DNA of 44,253 nucleotides. Source: an uncultured Prevotella sp. GTDB lineage: Bacteria; Bacteroidota; Bacteroidia; Bacteroidales; Bacteroidaceae. Both the position numbers and the translations under genes were made by a program. The stretch is taken from the NCBI GenBank assembly GCA_905233425.1, contig CAJOEC010000074.1, forward strand, positions 1 to 44,253. Reading direction: 5' to 3'. Every line of letters begins with the position of its first letter. The first letter of the stretch is position 1. The notes beneath the pieces are model-generated. The model had not been told where the DNA came from and made no database searches. It was given only the letters and a program-made list of their open reading frames with translations. Of the stretch, positions 1 to 6,453 are shown one piece after another.

Positions 1-12
1 TTGGCCAATCTG

Positions 13-33
13 GCAATCAAGCAGCTTGATTGC
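13..33. repeat. Perfect 10-bp inverted repeat, 1-nt centre
   Basis: The arms gcaatcaagc and gcttgattgc are perfect complements around one central base. It lies just past the broken end of the methyltransferase remnant. It may mark the edge of an inserted or deleted segment, but that is inference. Confidence 0.6.
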
Positions 34-99
34 TCGAAATGCGTGTAAACAAAGGCGTTTTCAGAGATTTTATCCTGCAAAATGACCTATAGGTCGAAA

Positions 100-355
100 G
101 TTCCGTGCCCATGACCGGCGAACCGTCATAGCATGTGCAAATCAGTTTCTTCAAAACCCAACTGGTTGAACCGCAGGGCGAAGTATTTGAAGAAGTTGCT
201 CTCGTAAGGGTCATCGCAGTTGCACAGCACCACCTTGTCGCGGAAGTGCGGCCAATAGTGCTGTAACTCCCTTTCAATGTCCGTCAACTGCGTGTAGAAC
301 TCGTCTTTCTTGGCCGTCTTGGCCGCATTCAGATTCTTGTTTGCAATAGATTGAT
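100..355 (-). pseudogene. Remnant of EcoRI-type adenine-specific DNA methyltransferase
   Basis: The minus strand reads NKNLNAAKTAKKDEFYTQL, then CNCDDPYESNFFKYFALRFN, then (after a +1 shift near 150-160) LKKLICTCYDGSPVMGTELS. This is the conserved N-terminal part of the EcoRI modification methylase family, which modifies adenine in GAATTC-type sites. The gene is broken three ways: a TAA lies in frame just upstream with no ATG between it and the conserved start; a frameshift separates the FNQLGF and KKLICTC parts; and similarity stops after about 90 residues at GTELS, where a family member would continue for another 200 or more. No restriction partner is visible. It is a dead fragment of a restriction-modification system. 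The family call comes from motif memory, not a search. Confidence 0.72.
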
Positions 356-394
356 AGTCTTAGGTCTGCATCTGACTATCAATCGCCACCGCAC

Positions 395-411
395 AAAAAA
401 GGCATGATGCC
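395..411 (-). terminator. Possible intrinsic terminator (minus strand)
   Basis: Read on the minus strand, ggcat-c-atgcc is followed at once by six T. The stem is only 5 bp, so this is a weak candidate. It lies downstream of the promoter-like repeat at 614-672 and upstream of the methylase remnant. Confidence 0.35.
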
Positions 412-456
412 ATCCTTATGCGTTAAGCTGGGGCATGCCTAGGAATTGGGCCCCAT

Positions 457-516
457 CCACCCTTATAAGAATGTATCACGCCTATTGGCGCGAATACATT
501 GCTATATTAAGGGTGG
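457..516. other. 60-bp imperfect hairpin
   Basis: ccacccttataagaatgtat pairs with atacattgctatattaagggtgg with a few bulges, and an inner cgcc-tatt-ggcg stem closes the loop. The whole stretch can fold into one long stem in DNA or RNA. No coding function is visible in it. It could be part of a structured RNA started from the promoter repeat at 614-672, or the end of a lost mobile element. Confidence 0.6.
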
Positions 517-613
517 ACTGAGGATGCCGTTATCCAGCACCCCGCAATCTCTATTATCTCTGAGCGTTTCTTATTCCAAACTGTTTCCTACGCATTTTGG
601 CTTAACGCGAAAT

Positions 614-672
614 AATAGCAAATGCTTCGTTAGCGGTATCGGGATTTCTCCCCCGAACCGCGTGCAAAGGTA
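614..672 (-). promoter_or_regulatory. 59-bp promoter/leader repeat, copy 1
   Basis: 58 of 59 bases match the copy at 1924-1982. On the minus strand it begins with TACCTTTG, a Bacteroidota -7 box. A short leader follows that can form a GCGGT/ACCGC stem with an inner CGGG/CCCG stem. This copy has no intact gene downstream, only the hairpin at 457-516 and the methylase remnant. Confidence 0.6.
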
Positions 673-727
673 GTAAATATTTGGGAATAAACGAAGAAAA
701 AGGCGGAAAAGTTTGCGAAATCCACAA

Positions 728-756
728 AAAAGGCATCCACGAGCGGGATGCCTTTT
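728..756. terminator. Bidirectional intrinsic terminator
   Basis: AAAAGGCATCC, a 7-nt loop, and GGATGCCTTTT form a strong stem with A-runs upstream and T-runs downstream, so it can work on either strand. No intact gene is adjacent. It may insulate the accessory stretch on both sides. Confidence 0.65.
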
Positions 757-818
757 CCATTTTTATATACTCGTCTCAACAATAGATACCATTCAGACCT
801 AACGCATTATTAAATATT

Positions 819-919
819 GGAAACGAATTTGAATAATTATTATAATTTTGTCCACGAATTTGAATAATAATTATAAATATTCGTGGAACAAATTATTCAT
901 ATTATTCACATTCGTTTCC
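819..919. repeat. AT-rich nested inverted repeat of about 100 bp
   Basis: The outer arms ggaaacgaat / attcgtttcc enclose inner arms tccacgaat (851-859) / attcgtgga (879-887). The left half (819-876) recurs as a direct copy at 2055-2112. The CGAATT words recall the repeats at 19067 and 28909. It looks like a small non-autonomous repeat; no ORF is in it. Confidence 0.65.
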
Positions 920-970
920 ATAAAAGGGCATTTTCGTTATAATGCATTTAATCTGAGATACCATTTGGAT

Positions 971-1184
971 ATAGGGTGTTCAATATATTTTGCCCACAAC
1001 ATGTAAGTTTTCCGATGGTGTAGGGGCAGGCCCTGTGCCAGCCCGATGGCCCGTGAGGGACACAAACGCTTGCCGTTTCATCTGTGATTATTGCCCCTTT
1101 GGGGGCATCGGGCTGGCACAGGGCCTGCCCCTACATCTGGTAGTTCCATGCCGTTTTCTGGGTACATCGTATTGAACACCCTAT
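971..1184. repeat. MITE-like palindromic element with nested inverted repeats
   Basis: The ends carry a perfect 15-bp inverted repeat (atagggtgttcaata at 971-985 and its complement at 1170-1184). Inside lies a second, perfect 30-bp inverted repeat (1019-1048 and 1106-1135) whose core is gggcaggccctgtgccagcc. Reading frames across it are products of the palindrome. It has terminal repeats and no transposase, so it fits a MITE or REP cluster mobilised in trans. It ends about 15 bp from the stop codon of the PIN gene. Confidence 0.75.
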
Positions 1185-1199
1185 TTCCGAAACTAAAGT

Positions 1200-1628
1200 T
1201 CATGACCTTTCATTGGGGAAATACTTGGAAAGGAAATCTCTTGGCTCCACTGTCTCTACCGTACAGGCGAAGTCAAAATCCTTGATGTTGCGAGTGACGA
1301 TGCAGTCGGCTCCGGCATACTCGGCAGAGAAATATTGCAAGGCATCCTCGAAATCACGGGTTTCCAAGTCAAGGGCGCGGTCGACAGCCCGCTCGCCTAT
1401 GGGAACGATGGTGAACAGTTCGCGGCTGAGTTTTATCATCTTATAGAATTCCGAAATCGGGATGGTCTTCCGAGTGGAATATTTCATATTCGCAATCGAC
1501 AGGTCAGACACCAGCATGTTGATACTGCCTTTAGCCGCAAGCCCAAATATGGCATACGCTTCTACGACACCTTCAGGTCTTCTCTCGATGAAATCAAGGA
1601 AGATGTTTGTGTCAATAAAGACTTTCAT
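1200..1628 (-). CDS. PIN-domain ribonuclease toxin (VapC-like)
   Basis: The 142-aa protein starts MKVFIDTNIFLDF, the usual first strand of a PIN domain with its metal-binding Asp. Further acidic residues follow in DLETRDFEDAL and the C-terminal signature GADCIVTRNIKDF. PIN toxins are Mg2+-dependent RNases, often cutting tRNA or mRNA, and are held inactive by a partner antitoxin. I chose the ATG at 1628 because it lies one base after the antitoxin stop codon; a TTG start at 1649 would overlap that gene and adds no conserved sequence. It is the second gene of a two-gene operon. The target RNA cannot be told from the sequence. Confidence 0.85.
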   Translation of the reverse strand: MKVFIDTNIFLDFIERRPEGVVEAYAIFGLAAKGSINMLVSDLSIANMKYSTRKTIPISEFYKMIKLSRELFTIVPIGERAVDRALDLETRDFEDALQYFSAEYAGADCIVTRNIKDFDFACTVETVEPRDFLSKYFPNERS

Positions 1629-1629
1629 T

Positions 1630-1896
1630 CTATTGACCATATTTTTCAAGCATGTATTCCTCCTTGTCCTTCTTCCAGTCCACGGTCTGGCAAGCGGAGA
1701 AAGCGCCGCAGAGTTTATCCACCAATGCCAGGCGGCGTTTCTGTTCGGGAGTCAGTTCCTCCTCTTTGTTTTCTTCTTTTTTCGTGGGTACGTTCACGGT
1801 CAGGAAAAGGTACACCTTCTCCAGCAGGGCCGTGTCCTTGTCGTCAATCTGGTTAATCAGGTTTACCGACGACTGTTTCAATCCAAGTGCTGTCAT
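1630..1896 (-). CDS. Antitoxin of the PIN toxin-antitoxin pair
   Basis: This 88-aa protein sits directly upstream of the PIN toxin with 1 nt between stop and start, the standard antitoxin-first order. It has no domain I can name with certainty. The middle is very charged (KKEENKEEELTPEQKRR). The C-terminus (DWKKDKEEYMLEKYGQ) is acidic and amphipathic, as expected for the segment that wraps the toxin. The N-terminus (MTALGLKQSSVNLINQID) may dimerise or bind DNA. The operon follows the 59-bp promoter/leader repeat, whose -7 box is about 80 nt upstream of the ATG. Autoregulation is likely from family behaviour; no operator was identified. Confidence 0.7.
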   Translation of the reverse strand: MTALGLKQSSVNLINQIDDKDTALLEKVYLFLTVNVPTKKEENKEEELTPEQKRRLALVDKLCGAFSACQTVDWKKDKEEYMLEKYGQ

Positions 1897-1923
1897 ATCT
1901 GTCTGGTTTAATAATCAAGAAAA

Positions 1924-1982
1924 AATAGCAAATGCTTCGTTAGCGGTATCGGGATTTCTCCCCCCAACCGCGTGCAAAGGTA
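1924..1982 (-). promoter_or_regulatory. 59-bp promoter/leader repeat, copy 2 (toxin-antitoxin operon)
   Basis: It matches 614-672 at 58 of 59 positions. On the minus strand TACCTTTG (1975-1982) gives a -7 box, followed by a stem-loop leader and an AGCA/TGCT mini-stem running into a T-rich stretch about 25 bases before the antitoxin ATG. The T-rich end after a stem could allow attenuation; that is speculative. Confidence 0.6.
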
Positions 1983-2054
1983 CGAATAAAAAATGAAACG
2001 ACACGCATCATTCGGGGGAAAAATCAATGAGGGATGATGTTTTTCTTTTATTTT

Positions 2055-2112
2055 GGAAACGAATTGGAATAATTATCATAATTTGGTCCACGAATTTAAA
2101 TAATAATTATAA
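2055..2112. repeat. Direct copy of the left half of the 819-919 repeat
   Basis: It begins ggaaacgaatt and matches 819-876 with a few substitutions. The two copies lie outside the toxin-antitoxin module on either side, so the module is framed by two sets of direct repeats: this one and the 59-bp leader. Confidence 0.65.
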
Positions 2113-2150
2113 TGCGTCTGGTCTGGAGGTAGTGGGCAAAGCGGAGGGGG

Positions 2151-2282
2151 CCTGTGTGAGAGAGACCGGGACTTTGTGGGAGAGAGGCTGGGGATTTGTG
2201 GGAGAGAGGCTGGGGATTTGAGGGAGAGAGACCGGGGCTTTGTGGGAGAAAGGCCGGGACTTTGTGGGAGAGAGGCCGGGGG
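2151..2282. repeat. 22-bp tandem repeat, six units
   Basis: Six consecutive 22-bp units follow the consensus tttgtgggagagaggctggg plus two bases; units 2 and 3 are identical. The period is not a multiple of three, so frames running through it (rich in LSPTNPQ on the minus strand) are unlikely to be proteins. Copy number probably varies between strains. The rest of the gene-free 1983-2412 stretch holds the repeats at 2055 and 2314 and a lone TATCTTTG box (2397-2404, plus strand) with no gene after it. Confidence 0.85.
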
Positions 2283-2313
2283 GCCTCGGTTTTCGGCGGG
2301 CGGCGTGAATGTT

Positions 2314-2375
2314 CACGGCGGCCGCTGTGAATAACTGCGGCGGGCGCGAAAATTATCCACGGCGGCCGCTGTGAA
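2314..2375. repeat. Two 18-bp direct repeats
   Basis: cacggcggccgctgtgaa occurs at 2314-2331 and again at 2358-2375. The unit is partly palindromic around gcggccgc. No function can be assigned. Confidence 0.7.
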
Positions 2376-2412
2376 CCCGATTTTATACTGTTAGGGTATC
2401 TTTGCAGAATGG

Positions 2413-3138
2413 TTATTCGTAGTCGTCGATAACCGCGTTCATCATGTCCATCATTGGCTTGGCGGCTCGGAACATCCGCTCCGCCTCGTCGAGCCACTGG
2501 TCGCCCTGGTAGAAATCATCGGGCACCTGATGCCAGCAGGAGTAGTCCTTCATACGCAGATATTCCACATACTCCCAGTCGCGGGGGAAGCCTGAGGGGC
2601 AGGTCTTCAGCCGCTCCAATCCGAAGCCCTGCGGCGAGTCCCAGCTCGAAACGTTGGCGGGCGAGGAGAAGCTGGTGGCAACAGGACTGCCGTAATACTT
2701 CAGGAACTCAGGGCTTCTGACACACTTCAGCCACTGCTCCGTGTTTGCCATGATCTCGTTGCGGCACGAAGTGAGTATGTTGGTGGGCAGCCAGTAGTTG
2801 CCACACGCCACCATGCAGTGGCCGGGTTCCAGATGTATGTAGTAGCCTCCGTGAAGGGCCTTTTTGCCGTGGGCGGCGATGTAGGCCCCCAAGTGGTTCT
2901 TGTAGGGCGACTTGTCGGGCGAGAACCGTGTGTCGCGATAGAAACGGTAGGTGCAGTCCTTCACGGTCAGATGGGCCACAGATGGGTCGAAGGTGATGAT
3001 GCGCTCCAAGGCCAGCTGCACCCCGTGCTCGAAGTCGGCTCTGACAGCCTCGTATTCACTCTTGTGCTCATAGAACCAGGAACGGTTGTTGTTCTTTGCC
3101 AGTTGGTTCAGGAAGCCGATGATTCTTCTTGTATCCAT
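2413..3138 (-). CDS. DUF2461 family protein
   Basis: The 241-aa protein matches the DUF2461 (TIGR02453) pattern. It starts MDTRRIIGFLNQLAKNNNR, with the N.RSWFYEHKSEYE motif near the N-terminus, then YRFYRDTRFSPDKSPYKNHLG around residue 80, the family's most conserved block, followed by GGYYIHLEPG. Members are about 210-240 aa, cytosolic, and of unknown biochemical role. I chose the start at 3138 because the eight codons upstream (MRIIIIKN) come from an inverted-repeat sequence and are not family-like. It stands alone, with a repeat element upstream and the tandem-repeat stretch downstream. Confidence 0.85.
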   Translation of the reverse strand: MDTRRIIGFLNQLAKNNNRSWFYEHKSEYEAVRADFEHGVQLALERIITFDPSVAHLTVKDCTYRFYRDTRFSPDKSPYKNHLGAYIAAHGKKALHGGYYIHLEPGHCMVACGNYWLPTNILTSCRNEIMANTEQWLKCVRSPEFLKYYGSPVATSFSSPANVSSWDSPQGFGLERLKTCPSGFPRDWEYVEYLRMKDYSCWHQVPDDFYQGDQWLDEAERMFRAAKPMMDMMNAVIDDYE

Positions 3139-3148
3139 ATTTTTTATA

Positions 3149-3432
3149 ATGATTATCCGCAATTATCCGACAACATCCCAAAATGGCCATGATGGGGCTT
3201 GGCAGAACGGCCTGAAAGGCCAATGAGCACATAGCCCAGGGCGTCGCCCTGGGTAAAATGAGAGGTCACGAACGCCCTGAAAGGGCAAAAGCATTGGACG
3301 GAGGCGGCGCCTCCTACTCATTCTTTTGCCCCTACAGGGCGAGGCTGCGCTCCTTCTATACCCAGGGCGATGCCCTGGGCTATTAGCTTGTTGGCCTTTC
3401 AGGCCGACCGTCGGACACATGCGGATAATCAT
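3149..3432. repeat. REP/MITE-like palindromic element, copy A
   Basis: The ends are imperfect 23-bp inverted repeats (atgattatccgc... at 3149-3171 and its complement at 3410-3432). Between them are smaller palindromes: ggcctgaaaggcc, cccagggcg-tcgccctggg, gccctgaaagggc and ggaggcggcgcctcc. It is related to the element at 19129-19337, but the central part is inverted relative to it. It fills the DUF2461 to kinase gap. Peptides predicted across it are artefacts. Confidence 0.75.
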
Positions 3433-3436
3433 TTTT

Positions 3437-6418
3437 TTATCTCTGGGGCGTGGGGCAGGGAATCCATATCCAGAATGTGGAGCCGTGGCCTACGCCATCG
3501 CTGTTTACGCCGATAGTACCACCGCAGCGCTCGGCAATAGACTTGCAGATGTTCAGTCCAAGGCCGGTGCCCTGCACAAATTCGTTGAGCTTGACAAAAC
3601 GCTCGAAGATGTGGGGCTGCTCCTCAGCAGGAATTCCCGCCCCCGTGTCCTCGCAGTAGATGTAGAGGCCGGACCCACCCCCCAGCCCCATTCCCGAGCG
3701 GGGCTCGCCTACCCGTAGCCTTTCCCTGTGAGGGAGGGGAGTGGTTACATCTTGTGTCAGACCGCTATCAGATTTCTGCTCCTGAGAGTATATACTCCCA
3801 TCCTTCACAGTGAGGGGCTGGGGGGAGGGTCTCCATCCCACTTTTATGTGGCCCTGCCGTGTGTATTTGACGGCGTTGGTGACGAAGTTGGTTATGACCT
3901 GCTGTATGCGTCCTTTGTCGAGGCGGGTGGGAAAGGAGGTGTATGGGTTGTCCTTGATGAACTCCACGCCGGGTGTCTGCACGCGCTGCTCCAGCGTCTG
4001 GCATATTTCGTCGAAAGCCTGTGCGAAGTCGACGTCGGTGGGTTCAATTTCCATTGGCCGTGAATCGATGTTTGAGGCTTCGAGGATGTCGCTGATGAGC
4101 CTGAGCAGCATGTCGCAGTTGTTGCGAATGATGCGCATCATTTCCTTCTTCTCCCCGGCATCGTCGATCATGGGCAGCAGGTCTGAGAATCCCACGATGG
4201 CGTTGAGCGGTGTGCGTATCTCGTGGGTCATGTTTGCGAGGAAGGCCGCCTTCAGCCGCCCTGAATCCTCGGCGCGAGCCGTTTCCACGCGCAGCCTCTC
4301 CTGAGCCTGCATGAGTTCGGTAATGTTGCGCGAGAGTCCGAAATATTCGGTAAGCTGTCCGTCCTTGTTGAACAATGGGACGCCCGATACGGCATACCAT
4401 GTGGGCTGGTCGTCGAGTGGCGTGCGGTCGAAGGGCAGTATGGTGTTGTAAGGCTTGCCCTGCTGTATGGCCTGCTGCATCTCGGCGGTGGCCCGCTCTC
4501 GTGCGTCGGCATTGGCAGTCATGATGTATTCCTCTATCGTTTCGCTGAATTCCTTCTGCCCGGGTGTGCGGGTCATGTAGACCACATTCTCAGCCAGCAC
4601 GTAGTTCCAGATGTACATCTCGCTTTCGCCTAAGAGGTAGCCGAGCTGCCGCTCGTACTGCTTGACGGCTTCGCTGACGTTGTGCAGCTGCCGGTCGTGC
4701 TTTCGCTGTTCCAGATACATGTTGCGCTCGGCGCTGATGTCGCGCATGGTGACGATGTAGTAGACCAGTTCGTCGTCGTCGTTGATCACGGGGCGTATGC
4801 GGAACTCTATGTACTTGTCCAACCCTAACTCAGGCTCGTTGAGGTGTTGGCAGGCGTGGATTACCTCCCGTGAGCCGGGCATATAGACCCCTTTGAGGTT
4901 TGGGAAGCTGAAGAGCGAGGTGCCCCGGAAGAACTTCTCGTTGTCGTTGTCTATCTGGCAAATCTCACGCATCTTCCTGTTGAGGTCGAGGAGATGGCCC
5001 TCGGCATCGTAGAACGACATGGCGATGAGGTTCGTGTCGAACATCATCTTGTACTTTGTGGCGTTGGTGCTGACGCGCCTCTCCTCGCCCACCTCTTCGG
5101 TGATGTCCTTGATAGTATATAGAATGTATTGCGGCTTTCCGGGGGGCTGGTGCCCATCGCCGGACAGTCGGCGGGGACCATCGGACGAGTGGTGCCCATC
5201 GCCTTCCCTTTCGACGATGGCATTGCCATAGTAATTCCTCCAGACAGGCTGTTCGTTTGTACCCCGGTTGAAACTGAGGTTCATGTCGAAGTGGCTGATG
5301 ACACCTGTTGCCAACTGCATGTTGAGTGTGTGCAGCTGCTTTGCCTCCTCCGGGGGCATTCGCTTGAGGAAATCTTCGGGTTTCATTTTGCCCTGGGGTA
5401 TCATGTTCCCGTACTTGTTGCGGAGCATGTTGCTCTTGAAATCCCACTCCACCACAAAGTAGTCGCCCATGTTGAGCACTTGGTCCATCATCTGTACCAG
5501 GTCGGAACTCTCGCGCAGCGTCATGCCAACCCTTCGCCTGATGAACCATATAAGCAGGAACACGACGGCGGTTGCCAGAAGCAGTCCTACGATAATGATG
5601 AGGACTACGGGCGAGGTGTCGTCGTGCTCACGCCAAGGGAAGAACCACCGGTCGAAGATTTTCTGCAGTTCGCCAGCCTGTTCCAGCCGAGTGTACTGGT
5701 CGTCGATAAGGTCGACCAGGTCTTTGTTGTAGCCTATGATTCGCAGCTCTCCGGCGGGTATGTCTATCTCGTCGAGGGTGATGCTGTCGAGTCCCAGCTC
5801 CAGGATCTTGTGTGTCAGAGGAATCTCACCCCAGCAATAGTATTTGTATGTGCCATGCCTGATGCCTGCCAGTCCGTCTTTCGGCGAGTGGAACTCTGTG
5901 GCAAACGGCAATGTGCCCATCTCGGCAATGGCCATGGCCGCGTAGTCGTCCTTCTTGACAAGCAGGGTGTCGGTGGGCTTCAGGTCGCTGAGCCGATGGA
6001 TCGGCTCCGTGTCGGTGCGGCGTGCCACCTTCAGGTTGTAGTAGTTGATGTACTTCTGGGTCGATGCGTAGGGTTGGTCTTTGTAGAAGAGATACAGGGC
6101 GTGTATGAGGTCGGCATCGTGTCGTTTGAACATGCTTGTGGCGATATGCCAATCCTGCATGACAAACTTGTGGGGGATGTCGAGCTGGTCGAGAATCAGG
6201 TTGAGCACGTCGACATTGTATCCGGCAGGCTTGCCTTCAGCGTTAATGAACTCGAAAGGCCGGAAGTCCCAGTCGCCGGCGATGACCAGCGGATGCTCCT
6301 TGGTATATCCAAAGCTGTTGGCGGCAGATTGGGAACTGCAAATACCCTCCAACAAGCTGAAAAGGCAGAAGAGTAGGACTATTGGTCTTTTCCCGTTTCG
6401 GAACATATTTCGTTTCAT
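3437..6418 (-). CDS. Sensor histidine kinase with periplasmic solute-binding domain (HK1)
   Basis: 993 aa. Signal peptide at residues 1-30. A family 3 solute-binding domain follows (about 40-265; IAGDWDFRPFEFINAEGKPA is its start), then a membrane helix (about 270-292) and a PAS-containing linker. HisKA comes next with phospho-acceptor His732 in MTHEIRTPLN. The HATPase has an N box (NFVTNAVKYT), G1 (EDTGAGIP) and G2 (GTGLGLNI). It should sense a periplasmic ligand and autophosphorylate at the inner membrane; no response regulator is in the window. It follows HK2 by 35 bp, probably in one operon. Oddities: a P1 repeat inserts about 50 residues into the ATPase domain between N box and G1 (862-915), and a GDGHHSSDGP...SGDGHQ insert lies at about 405-425. 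Whether it still folds is uncertain. Confidence 0.88.
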   Translation of the reverse strand: MKRNMFRNGKRPIVLLFCLFSLLEGICSSQSAANSFGYTKEHPLVIAGDWDFRPFEFINAEGKPAGYNVDVLNLILDQLDIPHKFVMQDWHIATSMFKRHDADLIHALYLFYKDQPYASTQKYINYYNLKVARRTDTEPIHRLSDLKPTDTLLVKKDDYAAMAIAEMGTLPFATEFHSPKDGLAGIRHGTYKYYCWGEIPLTHKILELGLDSITLDEIDIPAGELRIIGYNKDLVDLIDDQYTRLEQAGELQKIFDRWFFPWREHDDTSPVVLIIIVGLLLATAVVFLLIWFIRRRVGMTLRESSDLVQMMDQVLNMGDYFVVEWDFKSNMLRNKYGNMIPQGKMKPEDFLKRMPPEEAKQLHTLNMQLATGVISHFDMNLSFNRGTNEQPVWRNYYGNAIVEREGDGHHSSDGPRRLSGDGHQPPGKPQYILYTIKDITEEVGEERRVSTNATKYKMMFDTNLIAMSFYDAEGHLLDLNRKMREICQIDNDNEKFFRGTSLFSFPNLKGVYMPGSREVIHACQHLNEPELGLDKYIEFRIRPVINDDDELVYYIVTMRDISAERNMYLEQRKHDRQLHNVSEAVKQYERQLGYLLGESEMYIWNYVLAENVVYMTRTPGQKEFSETIEEYIMTANADARERATAEMQQAIQQGKPYNTILPFDRTPLDDQPTWYAVSGVPLFNKDGQLTEYFGLSRNITELMQAQERLRVETARAEDSGRLKAAFLANMTHEIRTPLNAIVGFSDLLPMIDDAGEKKEMMRIIRNNCDMLLRLISDILEASNIDSRPMEIEPTDVDFAQAFDEICQTLEQRVQTPGVEFIKDNPYTSFPTRLDKGRIQQVITNFVTNAVKYTRQGHIKVGWRPSPQPLTVKDGSIYSQEQKSDSGLTQDVTTPLPHRERLRVGEPRSGMGLGGGSGLYIYCEDTGAGIPAEEQPHIFERFVKLNEFVQGTGLGLNICKSIAERCGGTIGVNSDGVGHGSTFWIWIPCPTPQR
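3673..3833. repeat. P1 palindromic element inside HK1
   Basis: Arms of the ctccct...agggag type surround a spacer that closely matches the spacer of the copy at 17503. It is read through in frame and encodes GSIYSQEQKSDSGLTQDVTT, almost the same peptide as in the pectinase. It also carries an extra cattcccgagcggggctcgc block. Confidence 0.8.
5148..5203. repeat. Short repeat insert inside HK1
   Basis: tggtgcccatcgcc is repeated at 5148-5161 and 5190-5203. The segment encodes a Gly/His/Pro-rich insert between two PAS-like stretches and looks like another in-frame insertion. Confidence 0.5.
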
Positions 6419-6453
6419 GCTACTATTGTTATATTATTGTCTTGCACCCTGAC

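Noticed and set aside
2397..2404. TATCTTTG as a plus-strand promoter
   Set aside because: It fits the -7 consensus, but no plus-strand gene follows for thousands of bases; probably chance or an orphan.
2096..2497. 133-codon frame crossing the 22-bp repeat
   Set aside because: The repeat period is not a multiple of three, and the frame is low-complexity (LSHKSPASLPQ) and overlaps DUF2461.
3163..3432. Short proteins with PGRRPGLCAHWPFRP-like sequence
   Set aside because: They are translations of REP palindromes and recur wherever such elements occur.
5129..6376. 415-codon open frame on the plus strand, opposite HK1
   Set aside because: It is exactly antisense to the solute-binding and membrane part of HK1 and shows no family motif; GC-rich codon use on one strand leaves such shadow frames open.
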